NCBI GenBank assembly: GCA_027489135.1
Contig: JAIYAI010000015.1
Location: 1 to 24,918, forward strand
Reading direction: 5' to 3'
Length of the DNA: 24,918 nucleotides
DNA from: Acetobacteraceae bacterium
Lineage (GTDB): Bacteria > Pseudomonadota > Alphaproteobacteria > Acetobacterales > Acetobacteraceae
Shown: positions 7,059 through 14,649 of the stretch, one piece after another
Position numbering within the stretch: the first letter of the stretch is position 1
Layout: every line of letters starts with the position of its first letter
Notes under the pieces: generated by a model
What the model saw: the letters and a program-made list of their open reading frames with translations, nothing else
What the model was told of the DNA's origin: nothing
The model's database searches: none
Made by a program: the position numbers and the translations under genes

Positions 7059-7697
7059 TCAGCCCGAGCTCAAGGCGACATCCTGCCCGTCGGCCCGCCG
7101 CAGCCGCGCGACCAGGCGGACATGCGGGCTGTGGCGGACACGCAGCGCCTCCTCCAGGCCGCGGTCGCGCAGCGCCGCCTTCACCGCAAGCGGGTCCGGA
7201 TGCTCGGCCTCCAGCGCGGTCAGGCGGACATGGCTGTCCTTCAGGTGCAGCGCGGCGGACCGGCCCTCCCACTGGATCAGCGGCGGGATGAGGTTGTCCA
7301 TGTCCTGGTTCTGCGGCGGGAAGGCCATGCGCCAGGAGAGGCTGCCGCGGGACATCGCCTTCACCTCTCCCGCGCGGGGCCCGAGGCGCGCCACCACGGC
7401 ATCGAGCGCCGGCGTCCGCGCCACCCAGGCGAGCAGCCGGGGCTCGGCCTCCAGCATCGTGTGCACCGCGGGGTCGTCGAGGTCGAAGGGCCGCGGATGC
7501 GGCGGGTCGGGCTGCGCCGGATCGGGCGCGATGATCTCGATGTAGCAGGTGGAGCCGAGGCCGAGCAGCATGTTGTGCGTGCCGAAGCCTGGGTGCTGCC
7601 CGCCCTTCTGCGGCGTGACGCCGAGGTGGCGTTCGACGAAGGCCGCGCCCTCCGCGAGGCTGCGTGCGCCCAGCACGATGTGGTCGATCTCCGCCAT
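7059..7697 (-). CDS. VOC / glyoxalase-like domain protein
   Basis: This is a 212-residue cytoplasmic protein with the start MAEIDHIVLGARSLAEGAAFVERHLGVTP, then GGQHPGFGTHNMLLGLG and CYIEIIAPDP. This pattern is typical of the Glyoxalase_3 (PF13468) group of the vicinal-oxygen-chelate superfamily. H6 in DHIVLGA, the second-repeat His and E52-type residues in YIEII are candidate metal ligands. The reaction is unknown, because members of this group are mostly uncharacterised. ATG 7697 is chosen over the longer frame to 7805 because AGGGAG lies about 6 bases upstream, and the extra 36 residues are low-complexity Arg/Gly. It is on the same strand as the hydratase-MFS pair but 169 bases away from it, across a strong hairpin, so it is probably a separate unit. 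Confidence 0.87.
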   Translation of the reverse strand: MAEIDHIVLGARSLAEGAAFVERHLGVTPQKGGQHPGFGTHNMLLGLGSTCYIEIIAPDPAQPDPPHPRPFDLDDPAVHTMLEAEPRLLAWVARTPALDAVVARLGPRAGEVKAMSRGSLSWRMAFPPQNQDMDNLIPPLIQWEGRSAALHLKDSHVRLTALEAEHPDPLAVKAALRDRGLEEALRVRHSPHVRLVARLRRADGQDVALSSG

Positions 7698-7778
7698 GCT
7701 TGCTCCCTGGCCGGTGCCGCGGCACGCGGCCCCGGGGCCGGGTCCGTCGCGCCGCGCCCGGCCGCGTGTGCCGTGTCC

Positions 7779-7803
7779 GCCGCCCCGGCGACACCGGGGC
7801 GGC
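7779..7803. repeat. 10-bp GC hairpin between the MFS and VOC genes
   Basis: GCCGCCCCGG (7779-7788) and CCGGGGCGGC (7794-7803) form a perfect stem with a 5-base loop. It lies 64 bases downstream of the MFS stop and 82 bases upstream of the VOC start, both read on the minus strand. There is no T-run, so it may be a Rho-assisted terminator, an mRNA 3'-end structure or simply part of the VOC leader. Confidence 0.5.
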
Positions 7804-7866
7804 ATGCGCCAAGCCTAGCGTGCGGTGGGACCTGGCGGGCATGATCTCACGCAAGCGTGGGACGGG

Positions 7867-9075
7867 TCAGGCGGCGGCCTGCGCCGCCTCCCGCCGCGGC
7901 AGCCGCGCCGCCACCAGCACGCCGGCGAGGTTGGCCGCGGCGGCGATCGCGATCGCCCCGTGATACCCCCCCGTCAGGTCGAAGAGCCGCCCCGCCACCA
8001 CCGGCAGGGTCAGCGCCGCGACGCACCACGCGACATAGAGCCGCCCTGCGATCGCACCGTAGCGCGCCGCCCCCCAGTACACCCCGATCGCCGCCGCCGT
8101 GCTGCCGCTGACGATGCCGTAGCCCATGCCGATCATCGCCAGCGTCGCCACGGCGACCAGCGGCCCCGGAAACCCCAGCAGCAGCAGGTCGCCCGCCAGC
8201 GCCAGCACATGCGCGCCGGCCATCACCACCGGCGCGGCGAAGCGGTCGGCCAGGAAGCCGCCGCCGATGCGCGCCGCGGCGATGCAGCCGGTGATCATCG
8301 TGGTGGCCGCCAGCGCCAGCCCCGCCGCACCGCCATAGGCCATCACCATCGCATGCGCCTGGCCGAGCACCGTCAGCCCCGCCGCCGCCGCCAGGAAGAA
8401 GACCAGCCACAGTTTCAGGAAGACGCCGCGCGGCGCCGGGGCATGCGCCACCGGGGCGGCAGCCTCGGCCCGGCGCAGGAAGCGCATCCCCGCGACGACG
8501 ATCAGCAGGCAGGCCAGCGTCCCGCAGGCCGCCAGCGCCGCCGAGAGCCCCCAGAGCGTCGGCCGCAGCCCCCAGCCCGCGATCGCCCAGCCGAAGACCG
8601 GCGCGCCGATCATCGCGCCCATCGGGTAGAGGCTGACGATGAAGCCGTTGACGAGACCGCGCCGTCCGGCCCCTGCCTCGTCCATCATCAGGTTCATGCC
8701 CTGCAGCAGGAGCACATAGGCGACGCCGCCGCCGCTGCCGAAGAGCACGCCGTAGCCGAGGGTGAGCTGCAGGAGGCCGCCCGCCGTCGCCGCCAGCGCC
8801 ATCCCGGCCGCCGTCGTCGCCATGCAGCCCGCCACCAGCACCGGCGCGGGCGCCAGGCGATAGAGCAGCGGCCCGAGATTCATCCCTACCGTGAAACCCA
8901 GCACCGCCGTGCCGAAGACGAAGGACAACGCGGCGCGCGTCAGGCCAAGCTCCGCCTCCAGCGGTCGGAGGAAGACGCTGTAGGCATAGACGGTGCCGAG
9001 CGGCAGGTTCGCCACCACCACCGCGACGAGGCCGAGCGCGAGCCGGAGCCGCCCCGGCCGGACAGGGGGGATCAC
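7867..9075 (-). CDS. MFS transporter, oxalate/formate antiporter-like
   Basis: This is a 402-residue inner-membrane carrier with about 12 hydrophobic helices. The opening MRLALG-type helix ALGLVAVVVANLPLGTVYAYSVFLRPLEAELGLTR followed by FGTAVLGFTVGMNLGPLL resembles the oxalate/formate antiporter and monocarboxylate carriers. A loop between helices 6 and 7 (RRAEAAAPVAHAPAPRG) divides two six-helix halves. The start is GTG 9075, fixed by its GTGA overlap with the stop of the upstream hydratase-like gene, so translation is probably coupled. The partner suggests uptake or efflux of a small carboxylate or keto acid, but the substrate cannot be read from the sequence. The Ala-rich C-terminus is unremarkable. 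Confidence 0.9.
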   Translation of the reverse strand: MIPPVRPGRLRLALGLVAVVVANLPLGTVYAYSVFLRPLEAELGLTRAALSFVFGTAVLGFTVGMNLGPLLYRLAPAPVLVAGCMATTAAGMALAATAGGLLQLTLGYGVLFGSGGGVAYVLLLQGMNLMMDEAGAGRRGLVNGFIVSLYPMGAMIGAPVFGWAIAGWGLRPTLWGLSAALAACGTLACLLIVVAGMRFLRRAEAAAPVAHAPAPRGVFLKLWLVFFLAAAAGLTVLGQAHAMVMAYGGAAGLALAATTMITGCIAAARIGGGFLADRFAAPVVMAGAHVLALAGDLLLLGFPGPLVAVATLAMIGMGYGIVSGSTAAAIGVYWGAARYGAIAGRLYVAWCVAALTLPVVAGRLFDLTGGYHGAIAIAAAANLAGVLVAARLPRREAAQAAA

Positions 9076-9824
9076 GCGAGGTCGACGACGACCGCGCCGA
9101 AGCCGAGGAACTCGCCCACCACGCGCTGCCCGCCCTGCACCCAGAGCAGGCCCGTGCAGCTCCCCGTCGTCACCACCTGCCCGGCCTCCAGGTGCAGGCC
9201 CATCGTCGGCAGGTGGTTCGCCAGCCAGACCAGGGGTGCCACGGGATCGCCGGAGGGATTGCCGCCGACCTTCTCGACCTGCACCTCGGCGCCGCAGGTC
9301 TGCCGCACCGTCAGCCCCGGCAGGTCGCGCGCGCGCCAGTCCGGCACGTCGGCGCCGCAGACGAGCCCGGCATGGGCGATGTGGTCGGCCGCGGCCTCCA
9401 GCGGCGTCACCGCCTTCGGGTCGGCGTAGCGCGTCTCCACCATCTCGACCGCCGGGAAGCAGCCGGCCACCGCACCCAGCACCTCCTCCCGGCTGTAGGC
9501 CGTGGCGCGCGCGGGCAAGTCGCGGCCCAGGCGGAAGGCGATCTCGGTCTCGATGCCGATGAGGCCCCCTTTCGCCACAGGCCAGGGCGTCGGCGATGGC
9601 TTGATGAACGCCGCGTTCAGCGCGGCGGCGGAGGGTGGCTTGCCCGGCGGCGTCGCGCATTTGTAGCCGCCGATCCGGCCGCCGAGCCGCGCCAGCACGC
9701 CGCGCTGGATCGCCCAGGCCTCGGCCTCGGTCGTCGGCGCCGCGGCGCCGAGACCGGCCAGCGGCGGCGACCGCCCTTCGCGCACCGCCATGAGCATCGC
9801 AATCGCCTCGTCCATGCCGGCCAT
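9072..9824 (-). CDS. 2-keto-4-pentenoate hydratase-like protein (FAH superfamily)
   Basis: This 250-residue enzyme belongs to the fumarylacetoacetase fold family that includes MhpD-type hydratases and 4-oxalocrotonate decarboxylases. Recognisable blocks are GGRIGGYKCATPPGKPP, the metal-binding acidic segment IGIETEIAFRLGRDLP, EMVETRYADP, and the C-terminal WLANHLPTMGLHLEAGQVVTTGSCTG. The conserved ETEIAF acids and the later Glu are present, so it is probably active on a 2-keto acid with a divalent metal. ATG 9824 has GGGGGGAA 6-8 bases upstream; ATG 9815 is a possible alternative. It lies 70 bases after the histidine kinase gene and overlaps the MFS gene by four bases. No other aromatic meta-cleavage enzymes are nearby, so a full pathway is not evident. 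Confidence 0.88.
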   Translation of the reverse strand: MAGMDEAIAMLMAVREGRSPPLAGLGAAAPTTEAEAWAIQRGVLARLGGRIGGYKCATPPGKPPSAAALNAAFIKPSPTPWPVAKGGLIGIETEIAFRLGRDLPARATAYSREEVLGAVAGCFPAVEMVETRYADPKAVTPLEAAADHIAHAGLVCGADVPDWRARDLPGLTVRQTCGAEVQVEKVGGNPSGDPVAPLVWLANHLPTMGLHLEAGQVVTTGSCTGLLWVQGGQRVVGEFLGFGAVVVDLA

Positions 9825-9894
9825 GCGCCGTTCCCCCCGTGGTCCAGGGCTGCAGCATGGAAGCGGATGCGGCCGGGCGGAACCCCCTCGCCGC

Positions 9895-12042
9895 TCAGGC
9901 GCGGATCGGCGTCGCCACGGGCAGGCGTAGCGTGAAGACCGCGCCCTCCTCCCCGTTCCGCACGCTGATGTCCGCATCCATGTCGCGTGCGAGGCTGCGG
10001 CAGATGGCGAGGCCCAGGCCGGTGCCCTCCTCGACGCCCTTGGTGGTGACCAACGGATCGAAGACATGGTCGATGATATGCTCCGGGATGCCGCCGGCGG
10101 TGTCGGCGACATGCAGCAGCACGGCGCCACCGGCGGGATCGGGCTCGGCGCTGACGCGGATGCGCCGTGGCGCGTCCGCCGGGCGTTCCGCCAACGCGTC
10201 GCGCGCGTTGTTGAGCAGGTTGATCAGGATCTGCTCCACCCCGATGCTATGCCCCATCACCACCGGGACCGGATCGCCGAGATCAACCGCCAGCGCGATG
10301 CCGTCGGCGGCGAGGCCACGGCGCAACGGCCTCAGCGCATCGTCGATCGTCTCCGCCAGGTCGACCGGCTCGGGTGGCGCGCCTTCCACCGGGCCGCGGG
10401 CGAAGCGGCGCAGGTGCTCGGTCAGCCGGCCGGTGCGGCTGATCTGGTCCATGCAGCCCTCGAGCGCCGTCTTGAGCGCCGTGACGGTCGGGCGCAGCGC
10501 GTCCGGCAGCGCGGGCTGGTTGCTCAGCGCCCGGGCGTGGACCTCCGCGGTGCCGGCCATCATCATCGCCGCTTGCAGCGGCTGCTTCAGCTCGTGCGCC
10601 AGTCCATGCGCCATTTCGGTCATCGAATCGAGCCGGCTCGCCTGCTGGGCCTGGCGCTGCGCCGCCCGCTCGGCGCTGATGTCGACGACATAGCCCACCG
10701 TCTGCGCGCCACCCGCCGGCAGCGCCCGCAGCCGCCGGGCGCGCAGGCGGATCCAGCGCCAGCCGCCATCGGGCTGGCGGATGCGCAGGTCCATCCTGGC
10801 CTGGCCGTCCCGCGCCACGTCGATGCGGAAGCGCCGGAGATCCCCGGGCGTCTCCGCGAGGTCGCCGATCGCGTCGTCGCCGAGCCCGGCAGCCGGCCAG
10901 CCGAGCACCTCCTCCACGTCGCCGGCGCGGTAGAGCATGCGGGTCGAGCGCCCCTCCGCATCGACCTCCCGCAGCACGAGCACCGCGGGCAGGCCCGCGT
11001 GCAGCCGCGTCACCTGCGCCTGGGCGTCGCGCAGCAGGCCGTTCTCGGCGGCGGCACGCAGGTCCTGTTCGCGCCGCGCCGCCCAGGCGACGGCGAGGAT
11101 GCCGAGCAAGGCCAGCGCCACGCCCAATGCGGGCCAGCCCATGCCCCGCATCTGGCTGGCGAGGATATCCGCCATCGGGCGCGAAACCATCACGACCCAG
11201 CCCGGATCGGTGTCCAGCCGCTCGATGGCAATCATGGTCGGCGCGCCGGCGCCATCCGGCCCGGTCAGCACCGCCTGGTCGGCCTGGCCGAGGCGCTCGG
11301 GCACCCAGCGATAGTTCATCGGCTCGCCCGGCGGGCGCGTCGGGTCGGAACTGGCGATGACGCGGAAGCCGCGGTCGCGGATCGTCACCCGCACGCCCGG
11401 CGGGATCTGCAGCGTGGCTAGGATTTCCCGGATTGCGACGGGCTCGAAGGCCAGGTGCAGGCGGCGCCCCGGCTCCGGTCCCGGCACGGGAATGCCGATC
11501 GACACCAGCGGCCGTGGCCGCACCGGCGAGGTGAAGAGGTCGGACAGCGCGGGCTGGCCGGTGGCGCGGATGCGCGCGACCATGGCCGCCGTCGCCTCGG
11601 CCACCGCGCCGGCCGCGATGCGGTCACGCAGCAGCTCCGGCTCCGCCGAACTGTTCGCCAGCAGCGCGTTCGCCGGCGGCGGCCCGTAGAGCAGCAGAGT
11701 GCCGCCCAGCACGTCGCCGGCGATGCGCGCGCGCTGCACCACGAGGACGGGGTCGATCGACCCGTCCGGCGGCAGCGAGCGGGCCAGGGTCTGCAGGCTG
11801 GTGACCTGGGTGCGCAGCGACCCGTCGACGGCGACCGCTAAGTTGTGGGCGATGACCGTCAGCCGGGCCTCGGCCTCCGCGCGGTTCGCATTGCGGGCAT
11901 GGAGTGCGATGCCGCCGATCAGCGCGGCGAGCGGCACCCAGAGCGCCAGCGCGACATAGAGCATGACCCGCGGGCGCCCGGCGGCGCCGACCTTCACCCC
12001 GAGTATTTCCTGCCGTCGCCGTGCCGCCGCTTCCGTGGGCAT
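9895..12042 (-). CDS. Membrane sensor histidine kinase (HisKA type) with PAS domain
   Basis: This is an inner-membrane sensor kinase of 715 residues from ATG 12042. TM1 (about 27-48) and TM2 (about 300-321) enclose a periplasmic Cache-like sensory region. A PAS-like segment follows (about 335-455), ending QTVGYVVDISAERAAQRQ. The HisKA dimerisation helix has phospho-acceptor His483 in AHELKQPLQ. The ATPase domain has N-box NLLNNARDAL, a G1 box DTAGGI (Ala for the first Gly, a known variant) and G2 box GTGLGLAICRSL. No strong Shine-Dalgarno marks the start; ATG 12069 and ATG 11964-region starts are alternatives, and the frame is open to TTG 12144. No response regulator is adjacent. The neighbouring upstream gene is another sensor kinase on the same strand, 132 bases away. 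Confidence 0.92.
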   Translation of the reverse strand: MPTEAAARRRQEILGVKVGAAGRPRVMLYVALALWVPLAALIGGIALHARNANRAEAEARLTVIAHNLAVAVDGSLRTQVTSLQTLARSLPPDGSIDPVLVVQRARIAGDVLGGTLLLYGPPPANALLANSSAEPELLRDRIAAGAVAEATAAMVARIRATGQPALSDLFTSPVRPRPLVSIGIPVPGPEPGRRLHLAFEPVAIREILATLQIPPGVRVTIRDRGFRVIASSDPTRPPGEPMNYRWVPERLGQADQAVLTGPDGAGAPTMIAIERLDTDPGWVVMVSRPMADILASQMRGMGWPALGVALALLGILAVAWAARREQDLRAAAENGLLRDAQAQVTRLHAGLPAVLVLREVDAEGRSTRMLYRAGDVEEVLGWPAAGLGDDAIGDLAETPGDLRRFRIDVARDGQARMDLRIRQPDGGWRWIRLRARRLRALPAGGAQTVGYVVDISAERAAQRQAQQASRLDSMTEMAHGLAHELKQPLQAAMMMAGTAEVHARALSNQPALPDALRPTVTALKTALEGCMDQISRTGRLTEHLRRFARGPVEGAPPEPVDLAETIDDALRPLRRGLAADGIALAVDLGDPVPVVMGHSIGVEQILINLLNNARDALAERPADAPRRIRVSAEPDPAGGAVLLHVADTAGGIPEHIIDHVFDPLVTTKGVEEGTGLGLAICRSLARDMDADISVRNGEEGAVFTLRLPVATPIRA

Positions 12043-12174
12043 CTGCAGCCAATGTCCCAAATGGGCCATGCGGTAGGTCTGTCGCACGCCTTGCGCCGCC
12101 ACACCCCGCGCTTCAATGAGACGGCATGCGTTGATATCACGCAAAATCGAGGCGCATCGATCACACGCCCGAGA

Positions 12175-14298
12175 TCATTCCATTTCGGGGATCGCCAGCA
12201 CCACGCGCCCGCCAGGTGCCGCGCGGTCCACGACCAGGCTGCCCTTGAGCTGGCGGGCCAGGGTCGTCGCCACCCGCATGCCGAGGCCGCGCGACCGCGT
12301 CGGGTCGAAATCCGGCGGGAAGCCGGGCCCGGCATCCTCGACCGCGATCTCGATCATGCCATCGCGCCGCGCCAGGGTCAGGCGGATCGGCGCGGCGCCG
12401 TACTTCTCGGCATTGGTCGCGAGTTCCGCCACGATGATGCCAACCATCGGCAGGCTGTCCGGCGCCAGCGAGACCCCCTCCGCGAGCGTCAGGACAAAGC
12501 CGGTCCCCTCCCCATTCGCGGTGTGCGACCGGTGCAGGTCACCGGCGAGCGCCGCGAGATAGGCACCGAGGTCACCGGCCAGTTCCGGTGGCGATTCGTA
12601 AAGTCGGCGATGCACATGCGCGATGGTCGTCACCCGCGCTGCCGCGTCGCGCAGCGCCGCCGCGGTCTCCGGCGTGGCGCGGCGGGACTGCAGCAGCAGC
12701 AGGCTGAGCACGAGCTGCAGGCTGTTGCGGATGCGGTGGTGGATCTCCGCGGCCAACAGGTCGCGCTGGCGCAGCGCGGCCTCGCGCGCCTCCTCCAGCG
12801 CGCGGCGCTCGGTGATGTCGATCCAGGCCCCGAGCAGGCCGATGGGCAGGCCGGCCGCGTCGCGCTCGACCACGCTCTGGCTGTGCACCCAGCGGACAGC
12901 CCCGCGCGTCGTGACAACGCGGAACTCGTATTCGCGGCGCTCGGCGGTCTCGTCCGCCGGCAGTTCGGCGTCGGCGGCACGGATGCGGTCACGGTCCTCG
13001 GGGTGGAGATACGCGAGCCAGGTCCCCGCCGGTAGCGGGGCATCGGCATCCGCGGGGTCGGCCGGCCAGTCGAGGATTCGCCGCATCCCGGCCGACCAGC
13101 GCGAACCGCCGCCGCGCAGGTCGCGCGACCAGACGCCGATGCGCGCCGCCTGCTGCGCCGCCTCCAGCCAGGCCGTGCGCTCGCGCAGCCGCGCCTCCAC
13201 CTCGTCGCGCAGCGCCCGCTCCCCCGCCAACGCCGCGGCGAGGTCCTCGACCTCGCGCAGTCGCGGCACGGCCGGGGCAGGGCTCGGCGGGCCGGAGATC
13301 CGCGGATCGGCGACCGCCAGTCCGCGCAGCGCGCCGGAAACCTGGCGCACCAGCAGCAGGCCCAGCAGTCCGGCCAGCGCCGCCAGCGGCAGCCCGCCGG
13401 CCAGCAGGGCCACCAGGATATCACGCCGCCGCCCATCGAAGGTCTCGGCCGGGGCGCCGATGATCACGCCGTAGCCGGAGCGCGGCGCGCGCGCATAGGC
13501 GGCGATGCTGCCGACACCGTCCAGCGTGACGCTGCGCCGCACGAAGGATTCGGCGCCCGTCGCCATTTCCGCGCGCACATCCTCGGTCGCGGGGCGGCCG
13601 ACGAAGCGCTCCTCCAGCCGGGTCCGGGCGACGACGGTGCCGCGCCGGTCGACGATGGCGCCGATCCAGTCTTCCGGCAGGCGCTGCGCCGCGAGGGCGG
13701 TGGCAAGCGCCTCGCGCGGCAGCACGGCGCCGAGCGCCCAGGCCGGCGCGCCACCGTCGGGATCGCGCACCGGCAGCGCGACGACGATGCGCGCCCGGCC
13801 CGGGTCGTTGCCGTCGACATAGTCGCCGATCTCGAACGCCCCGCTGGCGAAGCTGCGCATCACCTCCGGCGCGGCGGGCAGGCCGGTGGCCAGGCGCTCG
13901 GGCGGCGCGAGGGAGTTGATGCGCTGCAGCCCGTCCGGCCCGGCGACGCCGATCACCGGCAGGCCCAGCGCCTCGGCTGCGATGCGCGCATTGGCGATGA
14001 AGCCCTCGAGTTCGCCGCGCTTCAGGGCGGGCAGGCGGGCAAGACCTTCCAGCAGCGCCTCGGCGCGGGCGAACTCCCGGTCCACCGCGAGAGCCAGCGC
14101 ACGGGTCGTCGCCTGCAACTGCTCCGCGAATTCCCGCTCCGCCGCGCGCTGCACCTGCCACAGCGCGAGGGCGGCGCAGCCGAGGAAGGTGGCCGCCATG
14201 GCCGCGACCAGCCCAAGGACACGCCGACGCAGGCTTGGCGCGCCGGCGCGGCTGAGAGGCGGCGGATCATGCGCCATCCGACCGGGCATCATGTCCAT
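12175..14298 (-). CDS. Membrane sensor histidine kinase, HisKA_2/HWE-like, with PAS domain
   Basis: This is a 707-residue inner-membrane kinase. TM1 (about 27-47) and TM2 (about 291-317) flank a periplasmic Cache-type sensor. A coiled linker leads to a PAS domain (about 385-497) ending GLLGAWIDITERRALEEA. The phospho-acceptor block IHHRIRNSLQLVLSLLLLQ contains His520/His521 and marks the HisKA_2 group. The C-terminal ATPase has N-box ELATNAEKYG and VEDAGPGFPPDFDP. Kinases of this class often feed the PhyR general stress response of Alphaproteobacteria, or single-domain regulators (family knowledge, not shown here). ATG 14298 has GGAGG 6 bases upstream, which settles the start. It precedes the other kinase on the same strand; no regulator gene is close. 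Confidence 0.93.
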   Translation of the reverse strand: MDMMPGRMAHDPPPLSRAGAPSLRRRVLGLVAAMAATFLGCAALALWQVQRAAEREFAEQLQATTRALALAVDREFARAEALLEGLARLPALKRGELEGFIANARIAAEALGLPVIGVAGPDGLQRINSLAPPERLATGLPAAPEVMRSFASGAFEIGDYVDGNDPGRARIVVALPVRDPDGGAPAWALGAVLPREALATALAAQRLPEDWIGAIVDRRGTVVARTRLEERFVGRPATEDVRAEMATGAESFVRRSVTLDGVGSIAAYARAPRSGYGVIIGAPAETFDGRRRDILVALLAGGLPLAALAGLLGLLLVRQVSGALRGLAVADPRISGPPSPAPAVPRLREVEDLAAALAGERALRDEVEARLRERTAWLEAAQQAARIGVWSRDLRGGGSRWSAGMRRILDWPADPADADAPLPAGTWLAYLHPEDRDRIRAADAELPADETAERREYEFRVVTTRGAVRWVHSQSVVERDAAGLPIGLLGAWIDITERRALEEAREAALRQRDLLAAEIHHRIRNSLQLVLSLLLLQSRRATPETAAALRDAAARVTTIAHVHRRLYESPPELAGDLGAYLAALAGDLHRSHTANGEGTGFVLTLAEGVSLAPDSLPMVGIIVAELATNAEKYGAAPIRLTLARRDGMIEIAVEDAGPGFPPDFDPTRSRGLGMRVATTLARQLKGSLVVDRAAPGGRVVLAIPEME

Positions 14299-14356
14299 CG
14301 TGCGCCTCCGCCGACCGAGGGGACGGCACCCGATTCGTTTCTATCCCATCGCAAGG

Positions 14357-14392
14357 CTGCGCCGCCCACACGTTTCCGTGTCGGCGGCGCAG
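14357..14392 (-). terminator. Hairpin downstream of the small lipoprotein gene
   Basis: CTGCGCCGCC (14357-14366) pairs perfectly with GGCGGCGCAG (14383-14392). After one C-C mismatch, ACACG pairs with CGTGT around a TTTC loop. It lies 22 bases beyond the stop of the 46-residue gene at 14415. On the minus strand the sequence after it (CCTTGCGATGGG) has no proper T-run, so termination is plausible but not classical. Confidence 0.5.
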
Positions 14393-14414
14393 GCGGATGC
14401 GACGGGCCCCGCTC

Positions 14415-14555
14415 TCAGGGGCGGTTGCCGCCCTGGTTCTGCGGCGTCCACATCGGGTTGGTGCTCTGCGGCCGCTCATTGGCGCGGATCTCGGCGCAGG
14501 CGGCGGCACCGAGGACCAGGGCGAGGAGCAGGACGCTCCGGAGTGCACGGGACAT
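14415..14555 (-). CDS. Small putative lipoprotein, 46 residues
   Basis: This short gene is supported by a near-perfect Shine-Dalgarno, AAGGAGG, 7 bases before ATG 14555. The product starts with Arg-bearing MSRALR, a hydrophobic stretch SVLLLALVLGAAAC, and then AEIRANERPQSTNPMWTPQ. The Cys at residue 20 ends a weak lipobox (AAAC), so signal peptidase II processing and a mature peptide of about 27 residues are likely. The mature part is polar, rich in Asn, Gln and Pro, and has no known motif. It stands alone: 94 bases separate it from the HAD gene upstream and a hairpin follows it. The function is unknown. It could be an entericidin-like small envelope lipoprotein, which is only an analogy of size and layout. 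Confidence 0.75.
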   Translation of the reverse strand: MSRALRSVLLLALVLGAAACAEIRANERPQSTNPMWTPQNQGGNRP

Positions 14556-14590
14556 GGCGGATCCTCCTTGGCTGTCCGATGGCAGCATAA

Positions 14591-14618
14591 CCGCGCCGGC
14601 CGGCGCGATTCCATGGAA
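14591..14618. promoter_or_regulatory. Two abutting perfect palindromes upstream of the small lipoprotein gene
   Basis: CGCGCCGGCCGGCGCG (14591-14606) is a perfect 16-base palindrome, directly followed by the perfect 12-base palindrome ATTCCATGGAAT (14607-14618). On the minus strand TATGCT (14588-14583) could be the -10 box of the lipoprotein gene. The GC palindrome would then fill the -35/-10 spacer, a common operator position. The -35 hexamer is poor. Confidence 0.4.
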
Positions 14619-14649
14619 TGCGTGGCCCTGGCGGCGGGGCGCCCGCCCG

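Noticed and set aside
5583..7844. Long plus-strand open frame of about 750 residues across the PleD-like and VOC genes
   Set aside because: It is antisense to two clear genes, with biased His/Gln/Arg-rich composition and no domain.
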